NCBI GenBank assembly: GCA_964439725.1
Contig: CAYTPY010000046.1
Location: forward strand, 1 to 14,471
DNA: 14,471 bases
DNA from: Croceibacterium_A sp964439725
Lineage (GTDB): Bacteria; Pseudomonadota; Alphaproteobacteria; Sphingomonadales; Sphingomonadaceae
Direction: 5' to 3'
A program made the translations under genes and the position numbers. Below, one piece after another: positions 6,941 through 13,977 of this stretch; the first letter of the stretch is position 1, and each line of letters begins with the position of its first letter. The notes beneath the pieces were generated by a model. That model was not told the DNA's origin and made no database searches. It saw only the letters and a program-made list of their open reading frames with translations.

Positions 6941-7173
6941 ACCGCCCGATAACGAACAGCGGTAGCAGCGCAAGCTGCGCCCATTCTGCTCATCGCCGCA
7001 ATGGCCTTGAACACATAGTTCTCATGAACGCTTGATCTTAAAGAACTCTCACGCTGTCGCGCGTATCGTCTGGCGTATTGCAGAACCCACACACCTGGTT
7101 TAGGCGCGATTTTGAGGGCGAAGGTATCGTGCTTCAGATGGGCGATGCCATCGGGTACAGGGAGATGAAGATA
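6941..7173. other. Divergent intergenic region between the PMT-like gene and the 72-residue protein gene
   Basis: This 233-base stretch must contain the start signals for both divergent genes. I see only weak promoter-like pairs, for example TTGCAG, 17 bases, TAGGCG ending near 7110 on the plus strand. No convincing operator, repeat or RNA structure was found. An open frame from 7078 continues into the downstream gene, but that part lacks codon-like character and a ribosome-binding site. Confidence 0.4.
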
Positions 7174-7392
7174 ATGATTAAGAAGTTGATGACCTCTGCT
7201 GCGGCTGCGACGCTTGTCGCGGCGCCTATAGCAGCGCAAGCCGCGCCCGTTCGAGCGCCGTCTCCGACAACTGACGAAGAGCGTCTGGCCGGGGGCCTTC
7301 TTCTGCCTGCGCTTATTGCCTTGGCCGTGGCAATCGGCATCTACCTCATCGTTGATGATGGCGATGACGACGACTTGCCGGTCAGCCCGTAG
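7174..7392 (+). CDS. Small secreted or single-span membrane protein of unknown function
   Basis: A 72-residue protein. ATG 7174 is chosen because GGGAG (7160-7164) is 9 bases upstream; the ATG at 7165 would touch that site. Residues 1-23 (MIKKLMTSAAAATLVAAPIA and AQA) are a good signal peptide with an AQA-A cleavage site. After a short hydrophilic stretch with TTDEERL comes a hydrophobic helix (about 40-60, LLPALIALAVAIGIYLIV) and a strongly acidic tail, DDGDDDDLPVSP. If the signal is cleaved, the acidic tail would face the cytoplasm or the periplasm depending on topology. I recall similar small proteins as hypothetical in sphingomonads. It is monocistronic and followed by a strong terminator. 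Confidence 0.75.
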   Translation: MIKKLMTSAAAATLVAAPIAAQAAPVRAPSPTTDEERLAGGLLLPALIALAVAIGIYLIVDDGDDDDLPVSP

Positions 7393-7418
7393 TCGCCGGA
7401 CTGAGCGTTGTTTCGATG

Positions 7419-7445
7419 AAGCGGGGCCTAAGGTCCCGCTTTTTC
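7419..7445 (+). terminator. Intrinsic terminator after the 72-residue protein gene
   Basis: AGCGGGGCC (7420-7428), loop TAA, GGTCCCGCT (7432-7440) forms a nine-base-pair stem with one G·T pair, followed directly by a T-run at 7440-7444. It is the clearest factor-independent terminator in the window and isolates metZ from the gene before it. Confidence 0.88.
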
Positions 7446-7449
7446 ATTT

Positions 7450-7483
7450 GCGCGCCGCGCCATTGCGCTCCTAGACGGCGCGC
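7450..7483 (+). promoter_or_regulatory. Eight-base inverted repeat abutting the metZ start codon
   Basis: GCGCGCCG (7450-7457) and CGGCGCGC (7476-7483) are perfect inverted copies separated by 18 bases, ending 3 bases before the metZ ATG. No Shine-Dalgarno sequence is visible here. In RNA it would be a very stable hairpin covering the ribosome landing zone; in DNA it could be a repressor operator. A weak TTGCGC, 18 bases, TAGACG pair overlaps it, so a nearly leaderless metZ transcript is also possible. It does not resemble the SAM-II riboswitch often found before met genes in alphaproteobacteria. Confidence 0.45.
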
Positions 7484-7486
7484 ATC

Positions 7487-8695
7487 ATGAAGAAGACTGC
7501 AGGCACAGACCGCACGATCACCTCACGCTGGCGTCCGCAAACCCGCGCGGTACGTGCCGGCACATGGCGCTCGGAGCATGGCGAAACCAGCGAAGCCCTC
7601 TTCCTGAACTCCGGCTACACGTACGAGAACGCGGCCAGCGTGGCCGCACGTTTTGCCGGCGAAGAAGCGGGGATGACTTACTCCCGCTTGCAGAACCCGA
7701 CAGTCGCAATGCTGGAAGAGCGGATCGCGGCGATGGAAGGGGCGGAAGCCTGCCGGGTACAGGCCAGCGGCATGGCGGCAATGACCACGGCACTGCTGTG
7801 CCAGTTGCAGACCGGCGATCACGTCGTGGCTGGCCGCGCAGCGTTTGGATCATGCCGATGGCTGGTCGACAATCTGCTACCGAAGTTCGGCATCGAGACC
7901 ACTGTCATCGATGCCCGAGATAACGCGGCGTGGGAAGCGGCGGTGCGGCCGAACACGAAAGCGTTCTTCTTCGAAACCCCCGCTAACCCCACGATGGATA
8001 TCGTCGATCTGGAGTTTGTCTGTAGCTTCGCCAAGTCGCGGGGCATCACGAGCGTGGTGGATAACGCTTTTGCGACGTCCGCCCTGCAACGACCGATGGA
8101 GTTCGGCGCAGACGTGGTGGCCTATTCAGCCACTAAGCTGATGGATGGTCAGGGGCGTGTGCTGGCCGGCGCCGTTTGTGCTAGCCAGGACTGGATCGAT
8201 AACGTGCTGCTGCCCTTCCAGCGCAACACCGGGCCGAACCTATCGCCGTTCAACGCGTGGGTGGTACTCAAGGGGCTAGAGACGCTCAGCCTCCGTGCCC
8301 ACAAGCAGAGCCAAAATGCACTTGAGGTCGGGCGCTCTCTCGAAGGCCGCGTGCATCGGATGCTTCATCCGGGGCTGGAGAGCTTCTCGCAGCATAATCT
8401 GGCTGTCCGCCAAATGGATGCATGCGGACCAATCTTCAGCGTGGTCTTGGACGGCGGAAGAGCAAAAGCGCATGCCGTACTCGATGCCTTGGAGCTTATC
8501 GACATCTCGAACAACATTGGCGACTCCAAGTCTCTTGCCTGTCATCCAGCCAGTTCCACCCATGCGAACATGGGAGCGGAGGCGCGCGAGGAGATGGGCG
8601 TCGCGGAGGGCATGCTTCGCTTCAATATTGGCCTCGAGGATTCGGCCGATCTGATCGAAGATCTTGATCAGGCGTTCTCGCGTGCGGGCCTTTAG
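7487..8695 (+). CDS. metZ: O-succinylhomoserine sulfhydrylase
   Basis: A 402-residue PLP enzyme of the Cys/Met metabolism family that joins O-succinylhomoserine and sulfide to give homocysteine, the direct sulfhydrylation route to methionine. Visible: TYSRLQNPTVAMLE (64-77, the tyrosine and arginine that hold PLP phosphate from the neighbouring subunit), QASGMAAM (92-99), ETPANPTMDIVDL (163-175), VVDNAFATSALQRP (190-203), and SATKLMDGQGR with the Schiff-base lysine K217. The C-terminal SLACHPASSTHANM segment and the closing EGMLRFNIGLEDSADLIEDL motif are standard. Residues 1-25 match the short MetZ lead-in. Length is typical. Distinction from MetB or MetY rests on overall pattern. A stable inverted repeat lies just before its start. 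Confidence 0.92.
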   Translation: MKKTAGTDRTITSRWRPQTRAVRAGTWRSEHGETSEALFLNSGYTYENAASVAARFAGEEAGMTYSRLQNPTVAMLEERIAAMEGAEACRVQASGMAAMTTALLCQLQTGDHVVAGRAAFGSCRWLVDNLLPKFGIETTVIDARDNAAWEAAVRPNTKAFFFETPANPTMDIVDLEFVCSFAKSRGITSVVDNAFATSALQRPMEFGADVVAYSATKLMDGQGRVLAGAVCASQDWIDNVLLPFQRNTGPNLSPFNAWVVLKGLETLSLRAHKQSQNALEVGRSLEGRVHRMLHPGLESFSQHNLAVRQMDACGPIFSVVLDGGRAKAHAVLDALELIDISNNIGDSKSLACHPASSTHANMGAEAREEMGVAEGMLRFNIGLEDSADLIEDLDQAFSRAGL

Positions 8696-8757
8696 AACCG
8701 TCACAGCTCGCCGCATCGCCTTTGCTCCGCTGGAAGGAAGGGGTTAGGCTGAGCCAC

Positions 8758-9171
8758 ATGCAAGATGTTCTCTCCAGCCTTTTTCAGCACGCGGCGATGA
8801 CAGCCGGCATCACTGTGCGGGTGGCGGTGAACTTCATGCCGGACCAGTCGCGAACCGATGCGAAGCGTTGGTTCTGGGTCTATCATATTCGTATCGAGAA
8901 CCGCCGCGAGGACACCGTCCAGCTTCGCACCCGTCATTGGCGGATCACCGACGCGCGCGGTCTGGTAAGCTTGGTCGACGGCGATGGCGTGGTAGGCGAG
9001 ACCCCGGTTCTCGCGCCTGGACAGACACATGACTACGTCTCGGGTTGCGAGCTCATGACCAACATGGGGTCGATGGAAGGTCACTATACGTTCGTGGACG
9101 AAGGCGGAGAGCCCTTCGATGTGGCAATTCCATTCTTTCCGCTGGCCGCCCCGGCCATCGCTCAACGCTGA
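8758..9171 (+). CDS. apaG: ApaG domain protein
   Basis: A 137-residue protein with an immunoglobulin-like beta-sandwich of the ApaG family: WFWVYHIRIENRREDTVQLR (starting near residue 39), RHWRITDARG, GVVGETPVLAPGQTHDYVSG and the conserved MGSMEGHYTFVDEGGEPFDV (near 98-117). ApaG was linked to Co2+/Mg2+ resistance in enterobacteria, but its biochemical role is not settled. The chosen ATG 8758 is preceded by a purine-rich GGAAGGAAGGGG somewhat far upstream; a later ATG at 8797 would give a length closer to the usual 125. It lies 62 bases after metZ and converges on the EF-G-like gene with a 16-base gap. Confidence 0.92.
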   Translation: MQDVLSSLFQHAAMTAGITVRVAVNFMPDQSRTDAKRWFWVYHIRIENRREDTVQLRTRHWRITDARGLVSLVDGDGVVGETPVLAPGQTHDYVSGCELMTNMGSMEGHYTFVDEGGEPFDVAIPFFPLAAPAIAQR

Positions 9172-9187
9172 GGGCGTGGCCGAACGC

Positions 9188-11215
9188 TTACGCCGGCTCC
9201 GGCGCCCGCTGCGCGATCGCCTCAGCTGCCTTGCCGGACACTTCCGCAAGATGATCGAAACGCGCTTCGAAGGTAGCCAGTCCCTGGCTCAGCGAGCGAA
9301 GGTCAGCCTGAAAGGAGGGGAGTTCGGCCTCGGGCACTTCGGCTTCCAAGGTATCCCACCGAGACCATCCCTCGCGCGGCGCCATTCCAAGCATCCGTGC
9401 CCGCAGGCCGGGCAGCGCTGATGTCAGGCGCGAGGTAGCCGTGCCGGGGCAATGGACCGTCACATGGGCAATCGGTTCAAGCAAGTAGGGGCGGGCGGCA
9501 GCCAGGGCTTCGCTCATCGCGATGCGACCTGCAGTCCTGAAGGCGAGCTCCGAACTGTCGACACTGTGATAGGAGCCATCGACGAGCGACACCATCACGT
9601 CCACTACTGGGCAGCCGAGTGGTCCCTTTCGCATCGCGTCCTTAATCCCCGCCTCTACGGCCGGGATGTATTGTCGGGGGATCACTCCCCCGGTGATCTT
9701 GTCCGCGAATTCGAACCCCGAGCCGCGCGGCAACGGTCGGACCTCGATGACCACGTCACCATACTGCCCATGCCCTCCGGACTGCTTCTTGTGCCTGCCG
9801 CGTTGGGTCACGGTATTGCGGATCGATTCCCGCACCGCAACGGACGGAGGGCGAGCCGTGACATCCAGTCCGTAGCGCCGTTTCAGCCGGGCAAGCGCCA
9901 GCGCGAGGTGCTCGTCGTTCATCCCCTTGAGCAGTGTCTCGCGAGTCGCTTCATCGGTTTCCCAGGTGAGCCCGCGATCTTCCTCAACAAGCTTGTTGAG
10001 TGCGGGTGAAAGGCGCACCTCGTCCTTATGATCCTTGACGGCGATGGCGAGAGCCGACTTGGCCTTGCGAGGAGCAGGGCTCACGCGCGTTGGGGGAATG
10101 GCGCCGATGCCCAGCCTCTGCCCAGCTTGGATGCCATCGGTTTTGGCGATGCCGATCACGTCGCCCGCCGTGGCCTGTTTAAGGCGTGTCGTGACCGAGC
10201 CCTGCACAGCAAAGAGCGCTCCGGCACGATGGATCTGCCCGTCGAACGTCTTGAGTTCCGCTCCTTCGGCTAAAAAGGTTCCGAACACCCTTCCGAGCGC
10301 CAGCCGACCCACGGATGTGTCGTTGACGATCTTGAACACTTCCAGCGCGGGTCCGGCGATCCCGAGCCGCTGCGCAGTTCGAGACGGGGGCGGCGTGTCA
10401 TGGCGTAGCGCTTTCAGCAAGCGACGTATGCCGAAGCCGTTTATAGCGGAGCCGAGCATGACTGGCACAATCAGCCCTTCCGCCGTTTCCCGTCGCAAGT
10501 CATCGCAGACCGTGGGAAGGTCTGGCTCTTCGTCGTTGAGCAACTGTTCGAGCAGGGTGTCGTCGTGGTCGGCGAGCTGCTCCAGCATATGAAAGCGGGC
10601 AGCGCGCTCCCGCTCCCGGAGGTGTTCGGGAAGCAGAACGGGCTCCGATGCCTCGCCCGGACGAAACTTGAACGCTCGATCCAGTGCCAAGTCGATGTAA
10701 CCCACCGCTCGCTCGCCCTCGCTGATCGGCATCTGCCGATCGATCACGGGCGCGACACTGAGCTGAGTTAGAGCTTCGGCCAGACCGTCCATAGGCTCAT
10801 GTGCCTTGTCGATCTTGTTGACGAAGACGATGTGCGGAACGTCGCGCGCTTCCAGTTCGCGCAGGATCGGTTCTGCCAGGACGACCCGTTCGGCATCGGG
10901 GGTGATCACCACTAGCGCGAGATCCGCAATCTCCAGCGCACAGTCCGTCTCCGCCACGAACCCCCCGGCTCCGGGACAATCGAGAAGAACATAGTCATCA
11001 CCGCCCCAGGAAAAGCTGGCCAAGTTCAGTTCGGTCGAAGCGCCCCGCGAACGCGCCTCCGGGCTGGCATCACCGACAGTATTCCCTTGGTCGACTGACC
11101 CGGCGCGCGAGATCGCGCCGGCCATATGGAGCAAGGCTTCGACAAGGCTGGTTTTACCTGCTCCGGCCGGCCCGACGAGCGCGATCGATCTCGCGCCGTT
11201 ACCGATGGCCTCCAT
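9188..11215 (-). CDS. EF-G-like translational GTPase (divergent paralogue)
   Basis: A 675-residue protein with full EF-G architecture: GTPase domain (about 8-270), domain II (about 290-375), domain III, domain IV containing KKQSGGHGQYGDVVIEVRPL, and a domain V-like C-terminus. G1 is GPAGAGKTS (15-23) and G4 is NKID (133-136). G3 reads DCPGA (79-83) rather than DTPGH, so the histidine that activates water in canonical EF-G is replaced by Ala, and switch I reads RGAST where EF-G has RGITI. This matches the 'elongation factor G-like' subgroup, distinct from the FusA expected downstream of rpsG in the str operon. GAGGAG lies 6-7 bases before ATG 11215, fixing the start. It is cytosolic and probably ribosome-linked; its precise role is unknown. 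It is divergent from a LysR gene. Confidence 0.88.
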   Translation of the reverse strand: MEAIGNGARSIALVGPAGAGKTSLVEALLHMAGAISRAGSVDQGNTVGDASPEARSRGASTELNLASFSWGGDDYVLLDCPGAGGFVAETDCALEIADLALVVITPDAERVVLAEPILRELEARDVPHIVFVNKIDKAHEPMDGLAEALTQLSVAPVIDRQMPISEGERAVGYIDLALDRAFKFRPGEASEPVLLPEHLRERERAARFHMLEQLADHDDTLLEQLLNDEEPDLPTVCDDLRRETAEGLIVPVMLGSAINGFGIRRLLKALRHDTPPPSRTAQRLGIAGPALEVFKIVNDTSVGRLALGRVFGTFLAEGAELKTFDGQIHRAGALFAVQGSVTTRLKQATAGDVIGIAKTDGIQAGQRLGIGAIPPTRVSPAPRKAKSALAIAVKDHKDEVRLSPALNKLVEEDRGLTWETDEATRETLLKGMNDEHLALALARLKRRYGLDVTARPPSVAVRESIRNTVTQRGRHKKQSGGHGQYGDVVIEVRPLPRGSGFEFADKITGGVIPRQYIPAVEAGIKDAMRKGPLGCPVVDVMVSLVDGSYHSVDSSELAFRTAGRIAMSEALAAARPYLLEPIAHVTVHCPGTATSRLTSALPGLRARMLGMAPREGWSRWDTLEAEVPEAELPSFQADLRSLSQGLATFEARFDHLAEVSGKAAEAIAQRAPEPA

Positions 11216-11385
11216 GTTGCTCTCCTCGGTCGCTCCCGTCCGGGAAGTCCAAGGTAATCCCGACCTGAGGATGACCGAAGAGACCAAAAAGGCAAGATTC
11301 GTTTGGACCGCAACAGGGCCAGCGGCGCGGTGGCTCGACACCAATATTGCCGCGGCCGTCCGGCCCCTCTACACGCCACCTCGAC

Positions 11386-12177
11386 ATGAAGCGCACGCAC
11401 CTGCCTCTCAATGCCTTGCGCGTTTTCGACGCGGCCGCCCGGCACCTGTCGTTTACGCGCGCTGCCGACGAACTGGCGGTCACCCCCGCGGCCGTGGGGC
11501 AGCAGATCCGTGCGCTTGAGGATGTCCTGGGCGTGGTCCTGTTCCGCCGCACCAGCAAAGGCCTGGAGCTAACTGACGAGGCTGAAGCCGGATTGGAGCC
11601 CCTGCGCGAAGGCTTCCTGCGGTTTGAGGAATCCGTCCAGGCCATGCAGGCGGGGCAATCGAGTCACTTTTACACAATCGCAGCTCCGCGAGAGTTTTAT
11701 GCGCAATGGTTGGCACAACGACTGGCCGAGTTCCGGCGCAACAACCCGGAAGTCCGCTATCAACTCATCGGCGGCGACGAAGTGGATTTCACTGAAGCCA
11801 ATCTCGACGTTGCAATCCGCCTCGTCGAAGGGCCTGGCGATCTAGAAGGCGTGCAACTGGCACCCGCGCAGCGGGTGGTGGTGGCTGCGTCGGATGCTCC
11901 CGATGCGTGGATAGATTGGTCGGGAGCTCCCGCACCTGAAGGCGCTGAACCGGCGATCCACGCCGGGAATGCCGGCCAAGCCTTGGCCAGCGCGCTCGCC
12001 GGGCTGGGTAGAGTGATGTTGCCGCTGCTGCTTTGCGAGGAGGCGATAGAGAGCGGACGGCTTCAGGTCCTCGAAGGCCCGGAGGAAGGCCGTCGTGCAT
12101 ACTGGCTGGTGGCTCCCCGCCCGCAATGGCGCCAGAAGAAAGTCAGAACCCTGGTAGAGCATCTGACCCGGGGGTGA
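11386..12177 (+). CDS. LysR family transcriptional regulator (GcvA/AmpR-like)
   Basis: A 263-residue protein. Residues 5-64 are the winged helix-turn-helix: LPLNALRVFDAAARHLSFTR, AADELAVTPAAVGQQIRALE, then LGVVLFRRTSKGLELTDEA, very close to GcvA-type regulators. A linker helix follows, then an effector-binding domain (about 92-262) that is compact for the family (usual total about 295-310), with the second lobe reduced to APEGAEPAIHAG... and AYWLVAPRP. ATG 11386 begins the conserved N-terminus; no strong ribosome-binding site is seen. LysR proteins often control the divergent gene, here the EF-G-like gene 170 bases away, but no operator was identified. The effector is unknown. Confidence 0.87.
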   Translation: MKRTHLPLNALRVFDAAARHLSFTRAADELAVTPAAVGQQIRALEDVLGVVLFRRTSKGLELTDEAEAGLEPLREGFLRFEESVQAMQAGQSSHFYTIAAPREFYAQWLAQRLAEFRRNNPEVRYQLIGGDEVDFTEANLDVAIRLVEGPGDLEGVQLAPAQRVVVAASDAPDAWIDWSGAPAPEGAEPAIHAGNAGQALASALAGLGRVMLPLLLCEEAIESGRLQVLEGPEEGRRAYWLVAPRPQWRQKKVRTLVEHLTRG

Positions 12178-12192
12178 TGTGCCTAACCTTGT

Positions 12193-12232
12193 ACTGTCAC
12201 CGCTCGCTCTGGATTCTGCCGCTCTTGACAGT
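12193..12232. repeat. Inverted repeat between convergent genes
   Basis: ACTGTCA (12193-12199) and TGACAGT (12226-12232) are perfect inverted copies with 26 bases between, sitting between the lysR stop and the stop of the small minus-strand gene. There is no flanking T-run, so at best it is a weak bidirectional terminator; it may be chance. Confidence 0.3.
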
Positions 12233-12420
12233 CAGGCGAAGTAATACGCCGTCATCATCGCCCCGAGAGCGAAGGCGAACGCTGCCAGCATCATGCCCGC
12301 AATTCGCCGCATGTAAACTGCAGGGTCGCTTGGGGAAGCTGTAACGGTGCCGCGGAATGCAAAGGTTAGGCCCACAATCACCAGCAAGGCGCAGACCAAA
12401 TCGAGCAGAACGATTGTCAT
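12232..12420 (-). CDS. Small two-helix membrane protein of unknown function
   Basis: A 62-residue ORF starting at ATG 12420 with two clear hydrophobic segments: LLDLVCALLVIVGLTFAF (5-22) and RIAGMMLAAFAFALGAMM (39-56), joined by a polar loop with SPSDPAVYMRR. Regular hydrophobic composition and a sensible positive loop argue for a real protein; the ribosome-binding site (ATAGG, close to the ATG) is weak. It is placed alone, convergent with lysR and divergent from the HtrA-like gene, with 138 bases between starts. No family is recognised. Confidence 0.6.
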   Translation of the reverse strand: MTIVLLDLVCALLVIVGLTFAFRGTVTASPSDPAVYMRRIAGMMLAAFAFALGAMMTAYYFA

Positions 12421-12558
12421 AGCCTATCTGTAGTTGAGAGGGCGCGCCGTACCATCATCAATGATGTCGAGTGAAAGGCCGACGGATGGATGATATCGTC
12501 AAGGAACCGCCACAAGCTGCGGGTGGTTGACGCAGCTAGGACTTGTGTGGGAGCCGGC

Positions 12559-13644
12559 ATGTCGTTCACCTCGCTGAGAGTTGGCTCCCTCCTCGTTTCT
12601 GGCCTGCTCCTGCTGACGATAGGTTGCAGAGATGCCGCTGACGGCAACGGTGCGACCGCGGTTGCCTCTGGTGTCGAGCCCCTAGGGGAACAAACGCTCG
12701 CGCCTTTGGTCCGCGATAGCGCGCCAGCAGTAGTCAACATCGCCGTTGTTCAACCGGCACCTGCCGACCAAAATCCGCTGCTGCGAGATCCGTTCTTTCG
12801 TCGCCAATTCGGCGTTCCCGATACTGCCTTGAATCCCGTTCTTGCTGCCGGCTCGGGTGTCATCGTCGACGGTGCCGAAGGCATCGTGCTCACCAATCAC
12901 CACGTGGTCGCGGGGGCGCGGCTGATCGAAGTGTCGCTCCCTGACCGCCGCCGGTTCGAAGCTGAGCTCATTGGCAGCGATCCGGCGACCGACATAGCCG
13001 TGCTGCGGATTCGCGGGTCAGACCTGCCGGAACTCAGGCTAGGGGATTCCGACCGGCTCCAGGTCGGAGACTACGTCGTGGCCATCGGCAATCCGTTCCA
13101 ACTAGGGCAAACGGTTACCGCAGGAATCGTAAGCGCGCTCGGGCGAGGCCTCAGTGCTGACGGCTACGAAAGCTACATTCAGACTGATGCGCCTATCAAC
13201 CCGGGAAACTCCGGCGGACCGCTGATCGCGATGGACGGCAGCGTCATCGGCATCAACAGCGCTATCTTTGGGCCGGGCGCAAATGTCGGAATTGGATTCG
13301 CTGTACCGTCCACTACGGCTCGGTTCGTGATGGAACAACTTCTCGAGCATGGCGAAGTGCGTAGAGGCCGGATCGGGGTGGTCGTCACTGAGACCCTCCC
13401 ACCACCCGGCGGGGCCACCCCGCCTGCCGAAGGAGCATTGATCACCCAAGTCGCCGCGGGTTCTTCCGCCGCAAACGCCGGCTTGCAACAAGGCGATATC
13501 GTCCTTGCCGCAGACGGCAAAGGCACTCCCACCGCCGTTGCACTCCGTAATGCAATCGGCCTTACCGAGATCGGCGAGCCAGTCACACTGACAGTGCTCA
13601 GGGCCGGCGAACGATCGGAAGTGCGCGTCGAGGTGCAGCCGTAA
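12559..13644 (+). CDS. HtrA/Deg-type S1C serine protease with one PDZ domain, predicted lipoprotein
   Basis: A 361-residue envelope protease. ATG 12559 is preceded by GGGAG at good spacing and begins a signal sequence ending LLLLTIGC, with lipid Cys at 23 (T at -3 makes the lipobox slightly atypical). The trypsin-like domain carries the triad H115 (LTNHHVV), D145 (DPATDIAVL) and S218 (INPGNSGGPL). A single PDZ domain (about 262-358) includes EGALITQVAAGSSAANAGLQ followed by QGDIVLAADG. The family degrades misfolded periplasmic proteins or cleaves regulators (DegP, DegQ, DegS). One PDZ, about 360 residues and membrane attachment resemble DegS, but anchoring by lipid would be unusual. It lies upstream of rpsL with no apparent functional link. 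Confidence 0.92.
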   Translation: MSFTSLRVGSLLVSGLLLLTIGCRDAADGNGATAVASGVEPLGEQTLAPLVRDSAPAVVNIAVVQPAPADQNPLLRDPFFRRQFGVPDTALNPVLAAGSGVIVDGAEGIVLTNHHVVAGARLIEVSLPDRRRFEAELIGSDPATDIAVLRIRGSDLPELRLGDSDRLQVGDYVVAIGNPFQLGQTVTAGIVSALGRGLSADGYESYIQTDAPINPGNSGGPLIAMDGSVIGINSAIFGPGANVGIGFAVPSTTARFVMEQLLEHGEVRRGRIGVVVTETLPPPGGATPPAEGALITQVAAGSSAANAGLQQGDIVLAADGKGTPTAVALRNAIGLTEIGEPVTLTVLRAGERSEVRVEVQP

Positions 13645-13677
13645 CAGCGCGGTGCTCCCGCTACTTGGTTGACCGAG

Positions 13678-13848
13678 ATGCCGATTCCGCTTAAGGGCGC
13701 GCATCCGCTGGGCGGACCCGGTTATCGCTGGGCCATCCTCGGGCAGATAGAGCTGAACATTGCCGGTCACGTCCCGGAGGCCTTCGCGACTGCGCCAAGG
13801 CCTTTCTCTGTTGGAGCGCGAGCTCTTGCGGGGCAGCCGCCAAAGTAA
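13678..13848 (+). CDS. Doubtful 56-residue ORF
   Basis: ATG 13678 to TAA 13846-13848. The peptide begins MPIPLKGAHPLGGPGYRWAI and ends ARALAGQPPK. It has no signal peptide or membrane helix, the ribosome-binding site is weak (ACCGAG touching the ATG) and no family is recognised. It may be an expressed small protein, the remnant of a gene or chance; it is listed because it is the best coding candidate in this gap. Confidence 0.2.
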   Translation: MPIPLKGAHPLGGPGYRWAILGQIELNIAGHVPEAFATAPRPFSVGARALAGQPPK

Positions 13849-13927
13849 CCCGGCGCTCGAGCTGGGTGGAGCGTTTCAGGCTCATGCGATCAGCTACCGG
13901 CTCGCCGGTGTGCAGCGCATGACCTCA

Positions 13928-13975
13928 AATTCCTTCACCTTCGCTTCCGTAGCGCCAAGCAACGGTGAAGGTATT
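13928..13975 (+). promoter_or_regulatory. rpsL leader hairpin that occludes the ribosome-binding site
   Basis: CCTTCACC (13932-13939) pairs perfectly with GGTGAAGG (13964-13971), extended by AAT/ATT (13928-13930 with 13973-13975) after one mismatch. A nested stem CGCT/AGCG (13942-13945 with 13951-13954) closes a five-base loop. GAAGG, the rpsL Shine-Dalgarno, is inside the right arm and the ATG begins 2 bases after the stem. This arrangement suits translational control of the str operon by a ribosomal protein or another ligand. Confidence 0.55.
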
Positions 13976-13977
13976 CA

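Larger units (their letters stand above)
13645..13977. other. Leader and intergenic region before rpsL
   Basis: 333 bases without a confident gene. They contain a 56-codon ORF (13678-13848), a palindrome ACCGG/CCGGT (13896-13909) and the rpsL leader hairpin near the end. TTGACC (13669-13674) is a good -35 hexamer, but the matching position 17 bases on, TAAGGG, is a poor -10. No tRNA-like fold or rRNA piece was seen. The str operon promoter should lie here or just upstream. Confidence 0.5.

Noticed and set aside
7441..7486. SAM-II riboswitch before metZ
   Set aside because: Only 46 bases separate the terminator stem from metZ and they show a simple inverted repeat, not the H-type pseudoknot sequence of SAM-II.
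10035..10592. 185-residue plus-strand frame opposite the EF-G-like gene
   Set aside because: The minus strand encodes continuous EF-G domains through here; the plus frame is Ser/Arg-rich with no recognisable features.
13691..13885. 64-residue minus-strand frame before rpsL
   Set aside because: No ribosome-binding site, Arg/Gln-rich, no recognisable pattern; not better than chance.
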